From the NCBI RefSeq assembly GCF_000067045.1, contig NC_010125.1, positions 2,408,001 to 2,472,000 of the forward strand: a DNA stretch of 64,000 nt. The letters run 5' to 3'. Under the pieces are notes generated by a model, which saw only the letters and a program-made list of their open reading frames with translations, was not told the DNA's origin and did no database searches. Source of the stretch: Gluconacetobacter diazotrophicus PA1 5. GTDB taxonomy: Bacteria; Pseudomonadota; Alphaproteobacteria; Acetobacterales; Acetobacteraceae. The position numbers and the translations under genes were made by a program. Of the stretch, positions 8,317-20,831 are shown one piece after another; positions within the stretch are counted from its first letter, which is position 1; every line of letters begins with the position of its first letter.

Positions 8317-9813
8317 TTATCCTTCGACACCATTCGGATCGGACGGCACCGTTTCCCAGCCCGGTCCGATGATCGCGGCGCTGCGCCGGCCCATGCCGTC
8401 GATCCGTAGCACGATGACGTTCTGTTCTTCCAGATAGGCCAGCTGGCGGCGGGCGCGGCCCAGCGAGTGGGTGCCGTAGGCACGGGCGATCGTGGCGTCC
8501 GACGGACAGGGGGCGCCTTCCATGGCCGCGCGGGCGATCAGCAGGAAGATGCCGCGCACGTCGTCCGGCAGGGGGGCAGCGATCCGCTCAGCGGCCTGCC
8601 AGGCCTCGGTCTCGGCGGTTTCGGCGTCGATGCCGGCGCGGGCGGTGGCCAGGACGCGGCGGAATTGCGGCATGTCCAGCGCCTGCCGCCCCATGCCCTC
8701 GATCCGGCAGCGGACCAGGAAGTCCTGGTACAGCACATGCACGGGGCGGAAGCCGGCATCCTCGTCGCGCAGGATTTCGGCCAGGATCGTCGTGAAGCGC
8801 CGGCGCTGCGCCGCCCGGTCGGCCGGGGTTTCGACCACCGGTTCCTCGGCCTCGGCTTCCACCGCCGCCGAGGCCGCGTGGGCGGCCAGTTGCGCCAGGA
8901 TATCGGGCGGCGGCGGTGCGGCCGGGCGCGACGGGCGGGCGAATGCCTCGCGCTCGGGCAGTTTCGTCAGGATCAGGTCGCGAATGTCCTCGGGCGGCGG
9001 CGCGGGGGCGAAGGGCAGCAGGGCGGGACCGGCCGAGCGGCTTTCGGTTTCCACCGGGCCGATGCGCACCGCGACGGGGCGGCGGCAGAGCGCCGGGCCC
9101 AGCGCCACGAAATATCCCCGTTCCAGGTCGCGGAAGCTTTCGGCCTGCCGGCGCTCCATCCCCAGCAGGTCGGCGGCGCGCATCATGTCGATATCGAGGA
9201 ACGTGCGCCCCATCAGGAAATTCGACGCCTCCGCCGCCACGTTCTTGGCCAGCTTGGCCAGGCGCTGGGTGGCGATCACCCCCGCCAGCCCGCGCTTGCG
9301 GCCACGGCACATCAGGTTGGTCATGGCCCCCAGCGAGGCCCGCCGGGCTTCGTCCGATACGTCGCCGGCGGCGGCGGGGGCGAACAATTGCGCCTCGTCC
9401 ACCACCACCAGCACGGGATACCAGTATTCCCGCCCGACCTCGAACATCCCGCCCAGGAAGGCCGCCGCGCGACGCATCTGCACGTCCGCGTCGGCCCCCT
9501 CCAGGTTCAGCACGACCGAGGCCCGATGGACCCGCATCCGCTCGCCCGCCGCCTGCAGCTCCGCCTCGGTATGGGCCGCGCCGTCGATCACCAGATGGCC
9601 GAATTTCTCCGCCAGGCTGACGAAGTCGCCCTCGGGGTCGATGATGGCCTGCTGGACCAGGGTCGCGGATTGTTCCAGCAGCCGGCGCAGCAGGTGCGAT
9701 TTGCCCGATCCGGAATTGCCCTGCACCAACAGGCGAGTGGACAGCAATTCCGCCAGATCCATCGCGGCGGGGCCGCCGCCGCGCACATCCCCAATCGTGA
9801 TCGCAACCGTCAT
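8317..9813 (-). CDS. HerA/DUF87-type ATP-binding protein
   Basis: A 498-residue P-loop ATPase of the HerA/FtsK-like clade, usually DNA-translocating motors. Walker A is GNSGSGKS at residues 32-39 and Walker B is VLVVVDEAQ, with Asp139/Glu140; the nearby SLGAMTNLMCRGRKRGLAG and ATQRLAKLAKN match the arginine-finger/sensor region of HerA-like proteins. A Pro/Ala-rich linker at about 270-330 leads to a C-terminal winged-helix-like region. No NurA nuclease gene is adjacent, so a role in end resection is not supported. Its ATG overlaps the stop of the upstream flavoprotein gene by four bases (ATGA), implying translational coupling. Confidence 0.8.
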   Translation of the reverse strand: MTVAITIGDVRGGGPAAMDLAELLSTRLLVQGNSGSGKSHLLRRLLEQSATLVQQAIIDPEGDFVSLAEKFGHLVIDGAAHTEAELQAAGERMRVHRASVVLNLEGADADVQMRRAAAFLGGMFEVGREYWYPVLVVVDEAQLFAPAAAGDVSDEARRASLGAMTNLMCRGRKRGLAGVIATQRLAKLAKNVAAEASNFLMGRTFLDIDMMRAADLLGMERRQAESFRDLERGYFVALGPALCRRPVAVRIGPVETESRSAGPALLPFAPAPPPEDIRDLILTKLPEREAFARPSRPAAPPPPDILAQLAAHAASAAVEAEAEEPVVETPADRAAQRRRFTTILAEILRDEDAGFRPVHVLYQDFLVRCRIEGMGRQALDMPQFRRVLATARAGIDAETAETEAWQAAERIAAPLPDDVRGIFLLIARAAMEGAPCPSDATIARAYGTHSLGRARRQLAYLEEQNVIVLRIDGMGRRSAAIIGPGWETVPSDPNGVEG

Positions 9814-11060
9814 GGACAGGACGGATACCGTTCCTTGGCCTGCTCGCGCAACCAATCGACGATTCCGTTCGCCGCCGCGCGCCCGGTCGCGAAGCAGCCC
9901 TGCAGCAGGTAGCCGCCGGTCGGCGCCTCCCAATCCAGCATCTCGCCCGCCACGAACAGGCCGGGTGACGCCCGCAGCATGAAGCGCGCGTCGCACTCGG
10001 CCTGCCGCACCCCGCCCGCCACCGAGATCGCCCGATCCAGCGAATCGGGCGCCGTCAGGGTGACCGGCACCGCCTTGACCAGCCGCGCCAGCGCGGCCGC
10101 GTCACGCGGCGGGGGGGCTGCCTCACGCAGCAGCGCCACCGCCACGGGCGGCAGGCGCAACGCCTTGCGTAGCGTGTTCGACAGGCTCTCGCGCCCGCGG
10201 ATGCGGGCCAGTCGCGCGGCCACGTCCTCCACGCCCATGTCGGGGCGCAGATCCAGCATCAGCCGGGCCTGTCCATGGGCCGCGATCCGGTCGCGCAGCA
10301 GTGCCGACAGCGCGTAGACCGCGCCGCCTTCCAGACCGCGCGCCGTCACCACGGCCTCGCCCCGCACCGTAGGGCCCGATCCGTCGGGCGTCAGCGCGAT
10401 GCCGCGCAGCGGCGTGCCGGCGAAGCGTTCGCGTACGGTGTCGCTCCAGTCCGTGACGAAACCGCAATTGGCAGGTTGAAACGGGGCGATGCCGATGCCC
10501 CGGTCGGCCAGCAGGCCGGTCCACGTGCCATCCGCCCCCAGGCGTGGCCAGCTTGCCCCGCCCAGCGCCAGCAGGACGGCATCGGCGGGCAGCGTCCCCT
10601 GCTCGACCGACCCGTCGGCCGAGGGGCGGGTGAAGCGCACCCGGCCATGCGCGTCCCAGCCCGTCCAGTCATGGCGGGTGCGGATGTCCACCCCCAGCGC
10701 CGCCAGCCGTGCCCCCCAGGCGCGCAGCAGGGGCGATGCCTTCATCGCGCGCGGAAAGACCCGGCCGCTGCTGCCGACATAGCAGGGCTGGCCCAAATCC
10801 TCCGCCCAGCGGCGCAGATCGTCGGGGGTGAAGGCACGCAGCGCGGGTTCCAGCCAGTCCGCGGCCGCGCCATAGCGGGTGACGAACCGCGCGAACGGCT
10901 CGGAATGGGTCAGGTTCAGTCCACCCCGGCCGGCCATCAGCATCTTGCGCCCGATGGTGGGCATACGGTCCAGCACCGTTACCGCACAGCCATGGGCGGC
11001 CAGGGTTTCGGCGGCGGCCAGGCCGGCGGGCCCCGCACCGATCACGACGATATCGGCCAT
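9810..11060 (-). CDS. HI0933/YhiN-type FAD-dependent oxidoreductase
   Basis: A 416-residue flavoprotein with an N-terminal dinucleotide-binding motif IGAGPAG (residues 7-13), followed by GRKMLMAGRGGLNLTHSE, a hallmark of the HI0933/BaiN family. The C-terminus has AGEMLDWEAPTGGYLLQGC, which closes the FAD site. It matches the subgroup often annotated as TIGR03862 flavoproteins, of unknown substrate. It is cytoplasmic, with no signal peptide. It overlaps the HerA-like ATPase gene by ATGA, so the pair is likely one transcript, but I know of no functional link between the two families. Confidence 0.85.
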   Translation of the reverse strand: MADIVVIGAGPAGLAAAETLAAHGCAVTVLDRMPTIGRKMLMAGRGGLNLTHSEPFARFVTRYGAAADWLEPALRAFTPDDLRRWAEDLGQPCYVGSSGRVFPRAMKASPLLRAWGARLAALGVDIRTRHDWTGWDAHGRVRFTRPSADGSVEQGTLPADAVLLALGGASWPRLGADGTWTGLLADRGIGIAPFQPANCGFVTDWSDTVRERFAGTPLRGIALTPDGSGPTVRGEAVVTARGLEGGAVYALSALLRDRIAAHGQARLMLDLRPDMGVEDVAARLARIRGRESLSNTLRKALRLPPVAVALLREAAPPPRDAAALARLVKAVPVTLTAPDSLDRAISVAGGVRQAECDARFMLRASPGLFVAGEMLDWEAPTGGYLLQGCFATGRAAANGIVDWLREQAKERYPSCP

Positions 11061-11091
11061 CCTGCTCCTGCGACCGGGCCCGTGATCCGCG

Positions 11092-12483
11092 TTATTGTGG
11101 AATCAGCGCGCCTTCGGTCTGTACGCCGCGATGCCAGACCTGGGCGATCCTGTCGACCGCCGTGATGTCATGGGCCGGGTCGCCGGACACGACGACCAGG
11201 TCGGCCCACCGGCCCGGCAGCAGGATACCCCGGTCGTCCCACTGCATCAGGGCGGCGGCGCGGCCCGTTGCGATCGTCAGGGCCTGGACCGGCGTCATGC
11301 CCGCCGCGACCATCAGCTTCAGTTCGCGATGTTCGGCAAAACCGGGAATCCGCGTGGCCGATGCCCCGGAATCAGTGCCGAAGCCGATAGGAATGCCCGC
11401 GCGGTACAGGGTCATCAGGTTGCGCTGGTTCAGCGCCACCGCCCTCTTCGACGCTTCGGTCAGCGGCGCGGCCAGGATTTTGGCCCGCCAGGCCGGGTCG
11501 GCGAACCGGGCCCGCAGGGCGGGGTTCAGGCCGGCGGACAGAAACGGATCGTCCAGCCATTCCGGGTGCAGGGCGAAGATGTAGTTCGCCTCGTCCAGGT
11601 CCAGGGTGGCGATATACCACGCGCCCTTCTGTTCCATCAGCATGATGAAATCGGTATCGACCGGCTGGTCGCGCACGCCGTGGGCAACGATGTCGGCCCC
11701 GGCCGCCACCAGCGCCTTGGCGTCGGCCAGGTCATGGATATGCGCCGCGACGCGCTTGCCGCGCGCATGGGCCTGTTCGATCACCGCGCGATAGATCGCG
11801 GGATCGATCTTGGGGAATCCCTTGGCGCCGGGCACGCCGTTGCGGAAATCGTCCACCCAGATCTTCACCAGGTCCGTGCCCTCGTCGACCATGCGATCGA
11901 CGGCGGCGCGGGCCTCGGGCACCGAGGTCGGGCGATAGACCTGATCGGCACCCAGATGGAACATGCCCTGTGGCGGCACGCCGTCCGGCGCGCCGATCCC
12001 CTGGTCCACGCCGAACAGGTCGGCGCCCGGATTGCGGCCCGCGTGCTGTTCCTGCCGCAACTGGTCGAACAGCGGGGATTTGTTCAGGCCCAGCGACACC
12101 ACGGACAGCACGCCGTAGCGTTCATACTGCTTCAGGGCCGCCAGGATATTCTCGCGCGTATAATTGGCCGTGTCGTCCTGCGTGCCCTTCACCAGCCCGG
12201 TATGGCTGTGGTCCGAGATCAGGCCCGGCAGGATGGTCATCCCGACCAGATCGACCGTCTTCACGCCCGCCGGCACGGCGATCGTGCCGTCACGCCCCAC
12301 CGAAGCGATCCGGCCGTCCCGGATCAGGACCGCGCTGTCGGCCACGGGCGTCGCCCCGGTGCCGTCGATCAGCGTCGCGTGCTCCAGCAGCACCGCCGGT
12401 GCCTCCGCCGCCACGGCCACGTTGGCTGCACCGGCGCATAACATCAGCGACAGCGCCCAGCCGAACCGTCCTGCGATGGTCAT
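11092..12483 (-). CDS. exported metal-dependent amidohydrolase
   Basis: A 463-residue amidohydrolase-superfamily protein with a cleavable signal peptide (residues 1-26, ending VAVAA). Metal-site residues appear in order: DHSH (91-94), Lys in DLVKIWVDD, His in AHIHD and VAHG, and Asp in GFGTDSGA. The family contains imidazolonepropionase- and prolidase-like enzymes, so the substrate is probably a small amide or cyclic compound in the periplasm; this cannot be refined. ATG 12483 is chosen because AAGGAAG lies upstream and it begins the signal peptide. It is downstream of cysE on the same strand but separated from it by a structured repeat, so it likely has its own promoter. Confidence 0.82.
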   Translation of the reverse strand: MTIAGRFGWALSLMLCAGAANVAVAAEAPAVLLEHATLIDGTGATPVADSAVLIRDGRIASVGRDGTIAVPAGVKTVDLVGMTILPGLISDHSHTGLVKGTQDDTANYTRENILAALKQYERYGVLSVVSLGLNKSPLFDQLRQEQHAGRNPGADLFGVDQGIGAPDGVPPQGMFHLGADQVYRPTSVPEARAAVDRMVDEGTDLVKIWVDDFRNGVPGAKGFPKIDPAIYRAVIEQAHARGKRVAAHIHDLADAKALVAAGADIVAHGVRDQPVDTDFIMLMEQKGAWYIATLDLDEANYIFALHPEWLDDPFLSAGLNPALRARFADPAWRAKILAAPLTEASKRAVALNQRNLMTLYRAGIPIGFGTDSGASATRIPGFAEHRELKLMVAAGMTPVQALTIATGRAAALMQWDDRGILLPGRWADLVVVSGDPAHDITAVDRIAQVWHRGVQTEGALIPQ

Positions 12484-12594
12484 GCCCGCTTCCTTCCCGC
12501 TATTGAACGTTTTCCGGCCCCACTGTTCGGCCATGAACCACGGATGTCCAGTGGGCATGCCTCACAGCTTAAAGTTGTAACGGGCGAAGCCGCT

Positions 12595-12758
12595 AAAATC
12601 TGGCTGGAGACGCGGGCTGGTGAGCGAGAGCGGCCCAAAGGGCCGCGCCCGGCGTGCGCTTCCGAACACCGGAGCGGAGCGGCCTTGATGGCCGAGAGCA
12701 CCGGAGCACAGGAAACGCGCGTCGGATCGCGGCCAGACCGCGTCTCCAGCCAGATTTT
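12595..12758. repeat. structured repeat element, copy 1 (long terminal inverted arms plus conserved core)
   Basis: 164 bp bounded by a near-perfect inverted repeat, AAAATCTGGCTGGAGACGCG at one end and its complement ending TTTT at the other, matching 25 of 26 bases over the whole arms. The core contains hairpin GCGGCCC-aaa-GGGCCGC, a 15-bp imperfect stem (CCGGCGTGCGCTTCC with GGAAACGCGCGTCGG, counting G-U pairs) and an inner CGGCC/GGCCG hairpin. The core recurs at 20669-20831 at roughly 85% identity, while the arms there are unrelated in sequence. The right arm begins at the final base of the cysE stop codon, so the element probably also ends cysE transcription. No coding capacity or transposase is present. 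Confidence 0.8.
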
Positions 12759-13609
12759 CAGATCATGTAGTCTATGGGGGGGAGCGTCTGGTCCATGGTG
12801 AAGGCGGGCAGCGAGGAATGGCGCGTGCCGACCGGCCGCGCGGGGTTGCCGACGACGGTGGTAAACGGCGCAACCGATTCCAGCACGATCGAGCCCGCCC
12901 CGACCTTCGCCCCCTCGCCCAGCTCGATATTGCCCAGGATCTTGGCCCCGGCGCCGATCAGCACGCCGCGCCGCACCTTGGGGTGCCGGTCGCCGACATT
13001 CTTGCCGGTACCGCCCAGGGTCACGCCCTGCAGCAGCGACACGTCGTCTTCCAGCACCGAGGTCTCGCCGATCACGATTCCAGTGCCGTGATCGAACAGG
13101 ATGCGCCGACCCAGCCGCGCCGCCGGATGGATATCGACGGCGAACAGTTCCGATGCCCGGCTTTGCAGGTGCAGCGCCAGGTAGCGCCGCCCGTTGTTCC
13201 ACAGCCAGTGCGCCACGCGGTGGCTCTGCACCGCGTGATAGCCCTTGAAGAACAGAAACGGCGTCGCGTAGTTCGCCGTCGCCGGATCGCGCTCGCGGAT
13301 CGCCACCAGGTCGGCGGCGGCGGCGGCGACGATTTCGGGATCGGACTCGAAGACCTCGGTCACCAGGTTGGACAGCGCGTCGTCGGCCACCGACCGGTCG
13401 CCCAGCTTGCGCCCGATCAGCGCCGCCAGCCCGTTGGCGAAACTGGCATGGTTGCGAATGCCGGTCGCCAGCAGCCCGCGCACCAGCGGGTCGCCGCAGC
13501 CCTCGCACCCACGGGCAATTTCGTCCCACAGCCGGCGATAATCGGCGGCCAGCAGCGCAGGATCGGCCTTGCGGGCCTCGGTCAGCGAGATCAGGGACGT
13601 ATCGGGCAT
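12758..13609 (-). CDS. cysE: serine O-acetyltransferase
   Basis: Makes O-acetylserine from serine and acetyl-CoA, the carbon skeleton for cysteine. The 283-residue protein has an N-terminal helical domain and a C-terminal left-handed beta-helix built of hexapeptide repeats. The catalytic segment HPAARLGRRILFDHGTGIVI and the VTLGGTGK loop are intact. The length fits the long CysE class that forms the cysteine synthase complex through its C-terminal residues; here the last residue is Ile, as that interaction requires. Upstream is the UbiH-like gene on the same strand. The repeat element starts at its stop codon. Confidence 0.95.
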   Translation of the reverse strand: MPDTSLISLTEARKADPALLAADYRRLWDEIARGCEGCGDPLVRGLLATGIRNHASFANGLAALIGRKLGDRSVADDALSNLVTEVFESDPEIVAAAAADLVAIRERDPATANYATPFLFFKGYHAVQSHRVAHWLWNNGRRYLALHLQSRASELFAVDIHPAARLGRRILFDHGTGIVIGETSVLEDDVSLLQGVTLGGTGKNVGDRHPKVRRGVLIGAGAKILGNIELGEGAKVGAGSIVLESVAPFTTVVGNPARPVGTRHSSLPAFTMDQTLPPIDYMI

Positions 13610-13685
13610 GGTGAACCTGATGAATGGACGAGAATGACGATATGGTAATCCGCGCCCGCCCTGACCAGAGGGAGGTGCGGAAGAG

Positions 13686-14948
13686 CTATAGCCCCATGGC
13701 CTGTTTCACGAAGGCCCGGCGCAGCCGGGGCAGGCGATGCACCCCCGCCAGGCCCAGGTCGCGGACGCCGCGCAGGATGGGATTGTCGTTGCCGAACAGG
13801 CGTTCCAGCATGTCGGTCGCGGCCAGCATCACCATGTTGGACGGGCGGCAGCGGGCCTGGTAGCGGCGCAGCAGCGTCGGGCTGCCCGGGTCCTCGCCCC
13901 GCGCATGGGCCGCGATCAGCAGGTCGGACAGCGCGATGACGTCGCGGAAGCCCACATTCAGGCCCTGCCCCGCGATCGGGTGCATGCCGTGGGCGGCGTC
14001 GCCCGCCAGCGCCAGCCGCGTATCGAAATAGCGCTGGGCATACTGAAGCGACAGCGGATAGGTCCAGCGCTGCCCGACCGAGGTCACGCGGCCCAGCCAG
14101 TCGCCCATCCGGCGCTGGATTTCGTGCGCGAAGGCATCAGGCGGCAGGGCGACCATACGCTGGGCCACGGCATCGCTTTCCGACCAGACGATGGCCGACA
14201 GGTTCGGGTAATCCGGGGTGGGGGCCATCGGCAGTTGCGCGAACGGACCGGCGGGCAGGAAATGTTCCAGCGCCCGATTCTGGTGCGGGCGTTCATGCGC
14301 CACGCTGCAGACGATGCCGCTGGTATGGTACGGCACGCGCGTGACGGCGATGCGGGCCTGGTCGCGCAGGGTGCTGCGCCGCCCTTCCGCCGCGACCACA
14401 AGCCGCGCGCCGAATTCGTGGCCCGCGCGGGTGCGGATTCGCGCACCCGATTCCGTGCGTGTCACGGTGACTTCCTCCGGCGCCAGCACGGTGATCGTCT
14501 CATGGGCACTCAGTGACGCGTTCAGCGCCACGCGCAACGCCCGGGCCTCGATCATCCAGCCGAAGGGCTGGTCGGCGTCCTGCCGTCCGAATTCCAGGAA
14601 CAGGGGCGACGGGGCCTCGCCCGGGCGTCCGTCGGAGACGCGGATTTCCTCGATCGGGCAGGCCGGCAGCGGCAGGCGGTCCCATACCCCGGCCGCATCC
14701 AGCAGCCGGCGCGATCCGGCAGCGATGGCGTATGCGCGGCCGTCGAAGGCCGGATCTTCCATGGGCGAGAGGGGTGCGCGGTCGACAATGGCCACGGACA
14801 GCCCCCCGATCGCCAAGCGGCAGGCCAGCGTGGCGCCGACCGGCCCCGCGCCCACGATGCAGACATCGACATCACCGGGGATGTCAGGCGGGACGTCACG
14901 GGCATCGGCAAATCCGGTCCGGGGAAAGGGCTGCGTGCCTGCGGTCAT
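13686..14948 (-). CDS. UbiH/UbiF-family FAD-dependent ubiquinone-ring hydroxylase
   Basis: A 420-residue flavoprotein monooxygenase. The ADP-binding motif VGAGPVG lies at residues 32-38, with LVVAAEGRRSTLRDQ in the middle and the second FAD motif GDAAHGMHPIAGQGLN near residue 310. The last motif is typical of the ubiquinone biosynthesis hydroxylases (UbiH/F/I), which hydroxylate the benzoquinone ring at the inner membrane. Which ring position it modifies cannot be told. ATG 14948 is chosen because the sequence upstream is not family-like. It is divergent from glnK across a 243-bp intergenic region. Confidence 0.85.
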   Translation of the reverse strand: MTAGTQPFPRTGFADARDVPPDIPGDVDVCIVGAGPVGATLACRLAIGGLSVAIVDRAPLSPMEDPAFDGRAYAIAAGSRRLLDAAGVWDRLPLPACPIEEIRVSDGRPGEAPSPLFLEFGRQDADQPFGWMIEARALRVALNASLSAHETITVLAPEEVTVTRTESGARIRTRAGHEFGARLVVAAEGRRSTLRDQARIAVTRVPYHTSGIVCSVAHERPHQNRALEHFLPAGPFAQLPMAPTPDYPNLSAIVWSESDAVAQRMVALPPDAFAHEIQRRMGDWLGRVTSVGQRWTYPLSLQYAQRYFDTRLALAGDAAHGMHPIAGQGLNVGFRDVIALSDLLIAAHARGEDPGSPTLLRRYQARCRPSNMVMLAATDMLERLFGNDNPILRGVRDLGLAGVHRLPRLRRAFVKQAMGL

Positions 14949-15026
14949 GCGTGGGGTCCTGTGGTGGCCATGCGGATCGGACGACCCGCGACAATCGTGA
15001 TCCGTTCCGGTGCTGCCAGCCCATAA

Positions 15027-16918
<1,892 letters not shown>

Positions 16919-16941
16919 TCCATTTCACCGAACAACAGACA

Positions 16942-16976
16942 GGCCGGCCCGGGTGCATGCCCGGGCCGGCCTTTTT
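16942..16976 (+). terminator. intrinsic terminator of glnK-amtB
   Basis: GGCCGGCCCGGG (16942-16953) pairs perfectly with CCCGGGCCGGCC (16960-16971) around a 6-base loop and is followed by TTTTTC. It lies 23 bases after the amtB stop. Confidence 0.92.
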
Positions 16977-17087
16977 CTTTCCGTATTCAAGTCAAACTGT
17001 TATGGATGATTGTCCAGATCGAACGGCCGGGGTGCGGCGCCCCGCCCCGCCCGCGCCGTTCCGCAAACGGAAAGGGTTGCCTTCCCC

Positions 17088-17588
17088 ATGGCTATCGCAC
17101 TTCATGGCCGGCTTGCACTTGCGCTGCTTCTGACCGCCCCGGCCATCGCATTCACCGCGCCGCACGCCCACGCCGTCAGCCCCGCGCAGGCGTGCTACAA
17201 GAAATTCAACGCGGAACGGAAGGCCGGCACCATCAAGGGCCAGACCTACAAGGAGTTCAAGGCGACGCAGTGCGCGACGCCCGATGCCGCTTCCGCCACC
17301 CCCACGGCGACCGCCCCGGCGACGACGCCCGCGACGACGGCTCCGGCAGCCCCCGCCAGCGCACCGGCGACTGCCCCGGCAACCCCGGCCCCGGCCGCCG
17401 CCGGCAATGCGGTGCTGCCCAGCGCCGTGTCGCCCAAATATTCCAGCGAGTCGGCCGGCAAGGCCCGGATGCATACCTGCCTGGACCAGTACAACGCCAA
17501 CAAGACCACCAACGGCAACGGTGGCCTGAAATGGATCCAGAAGGGCGGCGGCTATTACAGCGTCTGCAACGCCCACCTGAAGGGCTGA
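17088..17588 (+). CDS. secreted small protein with two Cys-bounded motifs and an Ala/Pro/Thr linker
   Basis: A 166-residue exported protein with a signal peptide of about 29 residues ending TAPHAHA. The mature part has two related short motifs: ACYKKFNAERKAGTIKG near the N-terminus and MHTCLDQYNANKTTNGNGG near the C-terminus, each with flanking cysteines. They are joined by a low-complexity Ala/Thr/Pro linker of about 50 residues. The first motif recalls PsiF-like and other small alphaproteobacterial secreted repeats, but I cannot assign a function. ATG 17088 is preferred over upstream starts because it opens the signal peptide; its ribosome site is weak. Confidence 0.65.
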   Translation: MAIALHGRLALALLLTAPAIAFTAPHAHAVSPAQACYKKFNAERKAGTIKGQTYKEFKATQCATPDAASATPTATAPATTPATTAPAAPASAPATAPATPAPAAAGNAVLPSAVSPKYSSESAGKARMHTCLDQYNANKTTNGNGGLKWIQKGGGYYSVCNAHLKG

Positions 17589-17631
17589 TCCCAAGGTCAG
17601 GCTACAAGGGTCGGGCGATATGCCCGGCCCG

Positions 17632-18576
17632 CTACCGCGCCGGCCGGACGAACATCCGGCTGGTGGCGTATGATATCCAGACATCGTGGCCGGCGAACCA
17701 GTCCGCGCCCAGCAGCATGTCCACCTGGTCCCGCAGCGGGGCGACCGTAAGGACCGGCGCGCGTTCGTCCTCGCGCCCGATGCGCAGCGACGTGAAGCGG
17801 TGCCAGTGATACGGGACCGGCCGCCCGTCCACGCCGCTGGTCTCGCCCCCCGGGTCGGCCGCCAGCCGATCGGCTGACAGGCCCATCCGTTGGGCCGCAT
17901 CGGTGGACAGGATCCGCGACCGGGCCCCGCTATCGACCAGCGCGGTCAGGTCCCTCGTATCCAGTTCCGCGGCCACGCTGACCCGATGCCCCGCCCGCTG
18001 CAGCGGAACGGTCTGATACACGCCGTGCCAGACCGGGACAGGCTGGCAGGCCGTATCCGATTGAGGCCGCCAGAAGGTCAGCCAGCCCCCGGCGACATCG
18101 AATTCGACGTCGAAGCCTGCCAGCACGTCCGCACCCAGCAGGCCCGCGACCGGCGGCTGGATGACCGGCTGCCCCGGCAGGTCACCCACCGGAATCGATA
18201 ATGGGCCCAGATCGAGGCCCTCCTGCCCCGGTGCCCCCAGCCGCAGGTCCGGCACCATGGCGTTGGGCACCACGCCCGCGATGCCGCCCGTGCCCTGCAG
18301 CACGGTCCGCCGGTCGGGGTCGATCGCCAGGTGCAGGGCCGACACCACGCCGCTGCTGATCAGGCCGCCTTCGGCCCCGGTATCGACCAGCAGGCTGAAC
18401 GCGGCGCGCCCCTGCGATCCGGTGATCGATACCGGAACGGACAGATATCCCCCATCATCCCGCAGCGGCACCCGCGCGATGCGCGTCAGCGCGCAGGGCG
18501 GCGCGTCATCCTGGCCCGGCGCGGGCTCGGCATGGGCCGGCATGGCCAGCAGCGCCAGTATGGCCAGCGTCCCCAT
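17632..18576 (-). CDS. exported double-domain retropepsin-like aspartyl protease
   Basis: A 314-residue protein with a short signal peptide (residues 1-16, ending MPAHA). It has two aspartyl protease-like half-domains in tandem, with the motifs VDTGAEG (Asp65) and VDSGARS (Asp215), each preceded by hydrophobic beta-strand sequence and followed by an ILG/LLGAD-type flap segment. Retropepsins normally dimerise from identical halves; here both halves sit on one chain, as in pepsin. The substrate is unknown. The first good ATG is 18576, but no ribosome site is visible; a TTG at 18618, overlapping the upstream gene, is possible. Confidence 0.72.
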   Translation of the reverse strand: MGTLAILALLAMPAHAEPAPGQDDAPPCALTRIARVPLRDDGGYLSVPVSITGSQGRAAFSLLVDTGAEGGLISSGVVSALHLAIDPDRRTVLQGTGGIAGVVPNAMVPDLRLGAPGQEGLDLGPLSIPVGDLPGQPVIQPPVAGLLGADVLAGFDVEFDVAGGWLTFWRPQSDTACQPVPVWHGVYQTVPLQRAGHRVSVAAELDTRDLTALVDSGARSRILSTDAAQRMGLSADRLAADPGGETSGVDGRPVPYHWHRFTSLRIGREDERAPVLTVAPLRDQVDMLLGADWFAGHDVWISYATSRMFVRPAR

Positions 18577-18601
18577 GCGCGCACGGTCAGCCGGCCCATG
18601 T

Positions 18602-20552
<1,951 letters not shown>

Positions 20553-20668
20553 GCGCCGCCCCCCATCACGCGTGACGGCGGACAAGACAGGAAACGACCG
20601 GGGCGATAGAAAACCTCATGGCACATGCGAGTCTAGACAAACGCACCCCGGCACGGAAGGCGGGAATG

Positions 20669-20831
20669 GGAGGCTGCTTCAAAAGCCCCGCTGCTGAGCG
20701 AGAGCGGCCCGAAGGGTCGCGCCCGTCGTGTGTTTCCGAGCACCGAAGCGGAGCGGCCTTATGGCCGTGAGCATCGGAGCGCAGGAAATGCGCGTCGGAC
20801 CGCCAGCAGCGGGGCTTTTGAAGCAGCCTCC
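20669..20831. repeat. structured repeat element, copy 2, overlapping the priA start
   Basis: 163 bp with perfect 28-bp terminal inverted arms (GGAGGCTGCTTCAAAAGCCC and on through CGCTGCTG). The core matches copy 1 at 12595 in sequence and orientation: TGAGCGAGAGCGGCCC, hairpin GCGGCCC-gaa-GGGTCGC (one G-U pair), the long imperfect stem, and a CGGCC/GGCCG hairpin with a loop one base shorter. Differences between copies fall in loops or preserve pairing by G-U wobble, as expected for a structure selected at RNA level. All in-frame start codons of priA upstream of its conserved domain lie inside this element. Confidence 0.8.

Noticed and set aside
12595-12758. Insertion sequence or MITE with transposase-type terminal repeats
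   Set aside because: The terminal arms differ wholly between the two copies, and no target-site duplication or transposase is visible, so a simple MITE does not fit.
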